DNA of 64,000 nucleotides, taken from NCBI GenBank assembly GCA_026122225.1, contig JANEZZ010003061.1, forward strand, positions 5,270,001 through 5,334,000. The letters are read 5' to 3'. Under the pieces are notes generated by a model. It worked only from the letters and a program-made list of their open reading frames with translations. It did no database searches and had not been told where the DNA came from. This DNA comes from Heloderma charlesbogerti. Taxonomy: Eukaryota > Chordata > Lepidosauria > Squamata > Helodermatidae. Positions 56,561 through 64,000 of this stretch are shown here, one piece after another. Both the position numbers and the translations under genes were made by a program. The number at the start of each line of letters is the position of its first letter. Position 1 is the stretch's first letter.

Positions 56561-57654
56561 ATAACTAGTATGCCTTATCCTCCAAGAAGCATATAGCTAA
56601 TGGGGTATAGCTACTGCTGTGATTTAATGTGATTGCAAGATCTAATTTACTGAATTCTGTGTTCCATTACCTTTATTAGCTATCCTGAGCTATTGACATC
56701 TTTGTGTGTATGCAGGTAAGGGGCTACCACTAAAAATGGAAACAGCTGCTGGTTCAGATGGGGCAGTCAGATTAAGCTGCAGAAATGCAAGTGCATTACA
56801 TCTAAACTGAAAGGACCAAACTGATTAGCTATTAGTTTCTGAACAAAGCAATTCAAAGGGCTAGTTTTAAACTTTAGCCCTAAGCTGACCAGGGCTTCAA
56901 TGTAGTCAAAAGACCCTTCGTCCCTATGAGTCCCACACTTACTGACCAAGTTCAGACAATTATGGGGGGGAAAGAACTCACTGTGGCTTCTTCCCCCACG
57001 TGCTGCACAAGTTGCTGTGTCATCTGAACCTGGCAGTGGTGGCTTTTTACCCACCCCCACAACCCACGGCTTGTAGTAGGGGTTGTGGGGTGGGTAAGAA
57101 GACACACATCCTTGCCGCACCAGGTTCGGACGACATGACAACCATGCAGTGTCATGGGTAATTATACAAATGGCGGCTGTGTGCGCAGCACCCATGGGGC
57201 AGGGAAAAGAAGCCACGGTGGCTTCTTTCCCCCCTCCGATCATCTGAATGCAGCCATTGTGTCTTTCAGTCAAGAGCTAGACTGGTGACTACACAAGGGC
57301 AAGGCAACTGGATAATGGCTGTTTAAAAAAAAAATTGGCATGCGCCTTCCCCCTCTGCAAGGGGTACAATTGTTAGGGATTTTCTGGTGTGTAGAGAAAG
57401 CACATTTATTGCACCTGTCCTTTGACTGGGAAAGTACTGCATTCCATACTTGAGTTACCGTTCTTTTGAGTATTTAGTTCTGTTGATATTTTCATTGGAC
57501 TATTAGATATTTATCACTATTGTATGTTATTTTTGTTTGGTGTAACGCTTCCACTATCAGCCCACATAGGAGCATATGGTTTTGTTTTACAAAGTGAAAT
57601 AAGTGGCTAAGAACCTGCCCTACATATTTATCATACCTCTGCTTTTGCTTACAG

Positions 57655-57856
57655 GCTCCGCTACGGCAGCAGAAGCAAAGAGTCTGTCCTTTGTGACACA
57701 ACCAAGTCGAACATCTACAGTTTCAGCTGTGGCCACATCAGTGATGTGACTCAGCCATTTACTTGTGGCAATCTAACGTGGGAAGGGAAGCCAGTACATG
57801 GATTCTTTCCTCCCAGCTGTAACTCTGTGGTTCGGTATTCTACTCCACCAGTTTAG
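57655..57856 (+). CDS. FLT1: FLT1 exon 30: C-terminal end and stop codon
   Basis: The coding part spans 202 bases, phase 2 in, ending TAG at 57854-57856. It encodes GLRYGSRSKESVLCDTTKS, NIYSFSCGHISDVTQPFT and CGNLTWEGKPVHGFFPPS, then CNSVVRYSTPPV. The final YSTPPV matches human YSTPPI, with the Y1333 equivalent. Aligned without gaps, the residues at human Y1309 and Y1327 are both Cys (codons 57764-57766 and 57818-57820). SKSKES and SSCGHVS of human correspond to SRSKES and FSCGHIS here. Acceptor GCTTTTGCTTACAG. Confidence 0.96.
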
Positions 57857-58213
57857 CACGGGACTTCTTCAGTTACTCAATGCAGCTGCATCTCTCTGCT
57901 CTCCCCATTTTAATGTTGAACAGTCCTTACTGCTGCTCGTTGACCCACCACCATTTATGTAAAGCTGATTATTTCTATGAAACACCAGCAGCAGCCTCAC
58001 CACCACCCTAGCTTCTGTGGCACTAGCTCCCATCTGATAAAGGGGATTTTTTAACTACAAATGCAATAGGGGAGAGGAGCCTGCTGCAGAGGGGGGAGGG
58101 GGACATGTGCCTCTGTGGCCATTTTCCCCTAGTTCCAGACTCTTGCACTGGTCCCATGCAACTCAAGGGAGCAGGGACACTGGAAGCTGCTTCTGGTCTA
58201 GTCAAATTAATCT

Positions 58214-58219
58214 AATAAA
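58214..58219 (+). promoter_or_regulatory. FLT1: Proximal polyadenylation signal AATAAA
   Basis: Canonical hexamer about 360 bases after the stop codon, followed by TTCTGTTGCC and GATTTTTATT. Use is possible but unproven. Confidence 0.45.
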
Positions 58220-59824
58220 TTCTGTTGCCAAAGGAGATTTTTATTAGACATGTGCCTGAGCGCTATTCAATAGGCACTTCTGCCCATTAGCCCAAGACAT
58301 ACATCTTTCATAGTCATGTGCATGGGAAATAGCCTCTGCTTTTCAAAGAAAGCCTGAAGCGCTGCAAGAACGTGCAAAAGCAGTTCAACCAGATACCATA
58401 GCAGAGACACAAAAATGAACACAGCACAGACAAGAGTCTACACTGCCTCTGAAAACATATCTACACTAAAAGCATTGTCTTTATACCATATTATCTAGCG
58501 TGGCTTTGCCCCCAAACATTCCTGGAATTTTAGTTTGGTAAAGATGCTGAAACCTCTGTTATGAGATCCCTGTTCCACCCCACCCCTCCTGAACTATAGT
58601 TCCCAGGAAGAGGGAAAAACAGGGGTTTTCAGTGAAAAGTGAAATCTGTGAATGGTTTACTGGAGGGCAGGATTTAAGTTTGCAGAGAGATCCAAAAAGA
58701 AATACTCTGGGAACGTTTTTAACTGCAGCAATCATACACAAAATAAGGACTAGAACATTTCATTATTACTACAACAACATTTTGTATGCACCCATAAAAC
58801 AGAACTCCAAAAGAGGCACAAGAATCGCTGCCCTGATGCAATGTCAGGATCTGTAGCCCTGTCCTATCTCAGAACATTGCACCAGCGCACTCACATGAGG
58901 CAACACTATAGCACTGGAAACTGCTACCATTGGCCAAAATATGGCCAAATGTTGATAGAGCCAGGAGCAAACTGAAGCTGAGGCATGGCTAAGGATGATT
59001 AATATGTACAGCATCCTACAGGCATCTTGGTTACCAGACCCAGCTATATCACCTCAGATCTCAGTTGCCATCACACTAGTTAAGTGTGGAATTTTGTATT
59101 GCGGGTGGAACACAGCATGCTGAGAATTGCAGCTGCCTCTTACACACACACACACAGATATTTCTTGTCATTTTGGTTGCAGATGGGCCTGAATGTCCGC
59201 AAGTAACACCCACTTAAAATTTCAAAATCACGGAGGGGAGGAACTGAGCAAGATTGTCCCTGGATGGGGTGTGAATTCAGTACCCTGCATAGTGCTTTAC
59301 CTTGTAGTTAAGCAGAATATACAATGGGCAAAGTAAATATGCACAGAGTGGATTAATGAAGGTAATTCATACATGTTTAAGAATTCAGCTTTTCTTGATG
59401 CTGAATTTGGGATCATAGTACACACACACACACGAAGATAATACACAATTCTGTATCTATTATACTACATTCTGCTTTTATACTTCCAATTGCAAGTGGT
59501 AGCACAGCCAAGAGTCGTGCCAAGCTGCTGCAGTTGAGGGTAAAACTAGTGTGCTGCTGCAGCTATGCATATAGGATGGGAAGGCCAGTCAAGCTTCGTC
59601 TGAAATACCTGCTGTATCTAGATTTACTGCTGCTATTATTATAACATTTATAAAGTGCTAAAAGTGTGCTGCTAGGTTTGTTTATCTTAAGGGGTGAGTA
59701 GTATAACAGAACCATTGCTTTGGTTCAGCACTGAACCACCAAGATGGATGTCCTATAGAAGTAGCTAATGTTGGTCATGATTAATTTTCATGAAAGCAAT
59801 GAAACTTATGTCGTCATGCCCAAG

Positions 59825-59925
59825 TTGTAATCCTACACCCACTTACCTGGAAGTAAGTCCTCAATGGGGACTTACACATGGGGACTTACACAGTACACAT
59901 GTATAGAATCGCTGTTAGGGTGCAG
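59825..59925. repeat. Palindromic repeat inside the FLT1 3' UTR
   Basis: AATCCTACACCCACTTACCT and GGAAGTAAGTCC, then ATGTATAGAATCGCTG, follow the pattern seen at about 30595-30700 (AATCCTATGCAAACTTACC ... ATGTACAGGATTG). It is probably a DNA-transposon remnant carried in the transcript. Confidence 0.5.
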
Positions 59926-60291
59926 GAGCATTTTACAACACTCTCACTTCTAAAAGTCATAAACTTGTAATCTTCGTATTCTCTGTCAAACAGAAGAGCA
60001 TTCACCAACCTTTGACACATGATTCACCTAATAAAGTTAATGGTCACAAGAGAGAATGGAAGGGTTGGGTTCATCTTCAGGTTGGGTAGTCGTATTTGTA
60101 AACTTAAAAAAAAAAATCTAATGATTTTAATGAACCTATAAAATTGGAATTTTAAAATTATTTGAGTGAATTTTGAAATAATTTGAATTATTATTTGAAG
60201 TGAATTTTGCTAAGGATAACTGGATGTAAATAACTTATACCTGCACCTTAACTTTTTAATCTATTTTTCTGTACATTTTCTAAATTTTCAC

Positions 60292-60297
60292 AATAAA
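60292..60297 (+). promoter_or_regulatory. FLT1: Distal polyadenylation signal AATAAA
   Basis: Canonical hexamer in CTAAATTTTCACAATAAAAC, followed by the GT-rich TTGTTTCC and TTTGTTTGAGAG downstream element. Cleavage is expected near 60310-60325. It is the best end for the main FLT1 transcript. Confidence 0.8.
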
Positions 60298-60316
60298 ACT
60301 TGTTTCCAAACTTTGT

Positions 60317-63300
60317 TTGAGAGACTATTTTTTGCTTGCATTAATAATCCATGCATACGTTACAGAAGCATCTTGTAGAATGAACCAATCTTGGTTTGAA
60401 GCAAAAATTTCAAGTAGTATTTTGATGTAGTAGCCAAAATACGTTAAGACTTCTCAGAAGACATAGGCCTTACCTCAAGGGTGGTAAATTCATGGTAAGC
60501 CCCTGGTAGCGTTGTCAATAGATGCCCTTTTCAGTCTGTGGATTGTTGGGCCTCTACTAAAGATGAATTCACGTATCTATGCTCTTCTTCATGGTCTCTG
60601 CGCAAGCATACCCCATACATGGGATTCTGCACCTATGCATGGAATCATTTCTAACCTTCTAGACTCTACAAGAATCAAGAGCTTAAGCCTATAACTTTTG
60701 GTGGTAGGGTATGCCCCCTCAGTCTAACCCACATCTCCCAAAAGGCAGATCCCATACATTCCTGCCCAATTCCTTCAACTGCTGCAGCAACAGCATCAAA
60801 AGAAATTTAAGCTCTAGGAGGTTCTAACTGATGCTCTGCACAAGCAAACAATCTCATATAGGCAGCTGCACAGTTGACCACTAAAGGAACATCAGTTACA
60901 GATAAGCCAACTGCTCCTCATACATCAAGTGATGACTTACCTGAATGAAAGCATCATCACACAAGCATCATCGGCAAACTACCACCACCACCACCATCTT
61001 GCATTAAATATTCATTTTTAAAGGAAGGTCTTCTCACTTTCAGATAGAAGTCATCAAGTGATAACTTACTGAGTAAGGAAAGAATGATGGACATGCATTA
61101 ATGAATGAAGCAGTAACTATGGCTTATATCTGATTATTTTAAGAAGGCTCTCAACCAACTAGAAAGGAATCAGAACAGTAACAAAAGATAATTTTAACAC
61201 ACATGAAGAAAGCAGTCCAACCACTTAGAAGGCAGGATTTTGACTCCTGAAGCAGCTTGCAACCATTAATCTTGGTTGAAAAGAAAGGAATACAGCAAAG
61301 AATAAATGATACCTACTTGGAAAGTGCATTACATCTAAGATATTCCAACACAAGCGAGAATGCCTTGGCCTGCTCAAGATATCCAGCTCACAGCACCTCT
61401 CTCATTTAATATGAAGTGTACGTTTCTAGCATTTCGAGGCAAGAATATAAATCCTATTCAGTCATTGTTCCCCTTGCGCTACTGGAACTGCATGAGGGGA
61501 AAGTAGGGACATGCTATCTAGTCTGTCCCCTCCATCGTGACCCCACCACTCTCAAGATGTTGAAGGGCAAATGTCTGCAGCCTGGAATGCAATGCACCCA
61601 TGTAGGCGGCTCCCCACATGATTTAGAACCCTGCATGATCAGGGCCCAGCAGCAGGGATGCAGTAGAAGGAGTGGAGCTAGCTAGAACATCCCCATTCTC
61701 CTCTCACACGGTTCTAATTGGGTTAGAATACCTGAGCAGCACTATAGACCAGGGATAGGGGATTCTGCTGGTGTTAACAGCCATTCCACTACAGAGCCAT
61801 TTCCATGGCCAAGCTCATCTCATGGGTGATACAATTACTACCCATATTCATCGGTCTAGGGAAGGGGTGAATAACTTCATGCCAAGGGGGCTAATCTGGG
61901 CCTACAGGGTTCCCCAGATGGTCATGCCAGAATAGAACACAGAATAGAACCTGTTCAGCTTCAAACTACTCAGTTGTCAAAGATTCTCTCTCTCTCTCAC
62001 ACACACACACACCTCCTTTGCTGCCATAAGAGCAGTAAAACAACATCTGTCAGAGATGTTCACAATTGGTGAAGAATCTAGGAAAGTGACAGAAGATTTC
62101 TAGATTTTTGATATGCAATACACTTCAACAGTCTTGCAGAGTTCATATTAGGAGGAAAAATAAACCTGTCTTCAAAGTCTTGCTTCAGTGTTTATGAACT
62201 ACTGAACAGAAGAAAGGAGGTCCAGTGCTGGTCTGTTAGGATTTGTTTTTCAGGAGTGCGTATATCAGGGATCGGAAAAGTATTCAATGCATTTCTATAG
62301 CCTTTCAAAAGCTCTACGCAACTGCAGCTCAGGTTTAACAGCCAAACATTGAAATAATGCTTTCTAAAGATAGCTACAATTAGGCTAAAACTTGAGATTT
62401 TGCTTGGAGCCTCTGAAGCCTGTTTTACACATTATGCAACAGCAAAGATGTGCTTTCCATCCTAGTTTTCTTTTCTGGCATATAGACCACTATGCAAGCA
62501 TGTTTTTGTTGCACACATACATTACATTTTAAGGTATGGAAGACATACATTTTACGGGTACATGTTAAAAACTTATATGGTATGAAGCCCTTAGAGTTTC
62601 TTCTGCAAACGTACTCCAGCTTCAGAGAGAGAGACAGAAAAGAAAAGAATAAAGTGTTGCACTGCACACACTTTCAAAAGGCTTCTAGGTGAAGACTGGT
62701 CTTCCAGATTTTGTGGGCTATGCATCCTAAAGTTCTTCCGCCCTCTGACTGCCTGAAAAAGGGCACCAGGCAAGCTTGCTGCAACTTTTATTTTAGTCAG
62801 GTTGCAAAATAAACTTTCTAAGGCAAAATGCATTTTAGGGACCAGATTAATTTATGCAGGAAAAACATAATATCGACAATTTGTATGTAAGTATTGTACA
62901 AAGCTGTATAAGTCTTTACACTTTACATAAACATATTACAGGGAGTGTGAGAGTACAAAAGCCTTCACTATGCTTTAAGTTATGTTTGCAGTTAACGGTT
63001 CATACCAATTAAATATGGGCATGGAAAATTTCATAGGACTCATGTATAATTTTCCAAGGAACAAATTACCAAACATGCATCTTATAAGTTTGATAAGGGA
63101 GCTCAAACAAAATTGGAAGTTTTTTAAAAACAGTTTTTCAGAGAGTTCCAGCTACTCTACGTATCTGGACTTTGTTGATACAAGCAGATCTATTCTAGTG
63201 CTTGTATATGAGCAAGGAATGTACAGCACTGATCTTTTCAGGCTAAAATATCTGCACTTCAAATAGGCAATACGATTTGTAGTTAGTGTGATGCAGTAAA

Positions 63301-63440
63301 TACTGCTTGTGTGCCAAACACTGTTCCAATCCCTGCAGTAGAGCATGGCAGAGAAAAACACCCCCATAACGCAATTTAAGCCAACTACGCAATAAGTGGA
63401 ACACAATACCCACGATCTTCACATGTTCAAAAGAAGGCTA
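60317..63440. other. Intergenic region downstream of FLT1
   Basis: Little is recognised. It holds a part copy of hAT-like family C at about 61855-61945 (GGGAAGGGGTGAATAAC, GGGTTCCCCAGATGG) and a (TC)n/(CA)n run at about 61986-62013. The part from about 62780 is AT-rich and free of obvious repeats. A minus-strand AATAAA lies at 62787-62792. No coding exon was found on either strand. Confidence 0.6.
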
Positions 63441-64000
63441 TGTTATTTCTGGTATTCTTTATTAAAAATACTGCTGTACACATGAAAAACAGGATTAAAA
63501 GGTAACACATAGTGGGATCATGACATCAGAATGTAACATACTGGTGCTTTTTAGGGGAAGTTGTTCACATCTAAAATTTTACTGGAACAAGGGCAAAATG
63601 AACAAAAAAACCTTATGTACCCCAAAAGTATCTACAGTGTAGCAAAAACCCAAACCCAAACAAGCAACCTAAAACAGATAAGAAAATTTAAATGAACTAA
63701 CATCACATGATTTCAAAAGGTTGTCCTTTCTGTGCTTTCGACTGTAAAGATAGGAAGGTCAGAATTGTTTCCCCATGTGGAAAAAGTAGGCATTGAGATA
63801 TTTTTTAAATTGCTGCTCTTTTTAGGGATTACATACATAACTCTTCCTATGAATGGAACATACTAGTTTCTGGACAGCCTTCTAAATGGAATTATATTGG
63901 AGTAGGTTCTCCCCCCAAAAAACACCAAAACAGAAAATTCCAAAACATGGACCAAATAAAATAAAATCCACATTGTTCTATGCATTACCCAACAGCAAAT
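63440..64000 (-). other. Candidate 3' UTR of a convergent minus-strand gene (expected PAN3)
   Basis: On the minus strand a canonical AATAAA (63458-63463, TTTATT as printed) lies in a run of unique, AT-rich sequence that looks like a 3' UTR. In other vertebrates PAN3 (poly(A) nuclease deadenylation complex subunit 3) lies tail-to-tail with FLT1, a few kilobases away. No PAN3 coding sequence is in the window, so the name rests on expected gene order alone. Confidence 0.4.

Larger units (their letters stand above)
53406..57654 (+). other. FLT1: FLT1 intron 29
   Basis: A 4249-bp intron. It holds a hAT-like family D element (54592-55004) and an antisense CR1-type tail (56346-56560). The longest open frame, 55133-55858, is 241 codons. 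It has no recognisable domain, no splice or promoter context and an odd cysteine-rich composition, so I treat it as chance. A (GGGTGGG)-type palindromic stretch lies near 57050-57100. Nothing recognisable was seen elsewhere. Confidence 0.75.
57857..60316 (+). other. FLT1: FLT1 3' UTR
   Basis: About 2.46 kb from the stop codon to just past the distal AATAAA. A proximal AATAAA at 58214 could give a short form of about 370 bases. Most of it looks unique. A palindromic repeat lies at about 59825-59925, and short (CA)n runs at about 59142 and 59417. The last 80 bases before the distal signal are AT-rich. Confidence 0.8.

Overview
This is a vertebrate genomic window whose only recognisable cellular gene is the 3' half of FLT1 (vascular endothelial growth factor receptor 1, VEGFR-1) on the + strand. 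Fifteen coding exons carry the transmembrane helix, juxtamembrane segment, split tyrosine kinase domain and C-terminal tail, and they match human exons 16-30. They join without any frame conflict (589 complete codons), and every intron begins with GT and ends with AG. The repeats point to a squamate reptile (lizard or snake): two BovB (RTE) LINEs, CR1, L1 and L2-like LINE pieces, tRNA-derived SINEs and several families of short palindromic DNA transposons. The species cannot be fixed from the sequence alone.

Layout: 1-7742 is the end of the intron before the transmembrane exon. It holds a diverged tandem duplication, a CR1 piece, an L1 split by a solo LTR, and a hAT-like element. Exons 16 and 17 (7743-11563) give the membrane span and juxtamembrane region. 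The largest intron (11564-25119) is packed with palindromic elements. Exons 18-25 (25120-39255) encode the kinase N-lobe, insert, catalytic loop and activation segment. A 7.9-kb intron then carries a complete-length BovB copy. Exons 26-30 (47180-57856) finish the kinase and the tail. The 3' UTR runs to a polyadenylation signal at 60292. The final 3.7 kb is intergenic and probably includes the 3' UTR of a convergent minus-strand gene. PAN3 is expected there from vertebrate gene order, but no coding sequence is visible.

FLT1 protein: the glycine loop, the VAVK lysine, [11 protein letters not shown] and APE motifs are all present, so the kinase looks intact. The activation loop carries Asn (IYKNPDY) where VEGFR-2 has Asp, the known FLT1 trait linked to weak kinase activity. 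In the tail, the tyrosines equivalent to human Y1169, Y1213, Y1242 and Y1333 are kept, while those equivalent to Y1309 and Y1327 are both cysteine.

No new defence, CRISPR-like or gene-cluster system is visible. The richest unexplained material is the set of non-autonomous DNA transposon families. Their boundaries could be set from inverted ends and target-site duplications: 8 bp for hAT-like families, and TAA/TTA for PIF/Harbinger-like families. Several are nested in one another, which gives a relative order of insertion. All coordinates were read by eye. Family names for repeats are inferences unless stated.
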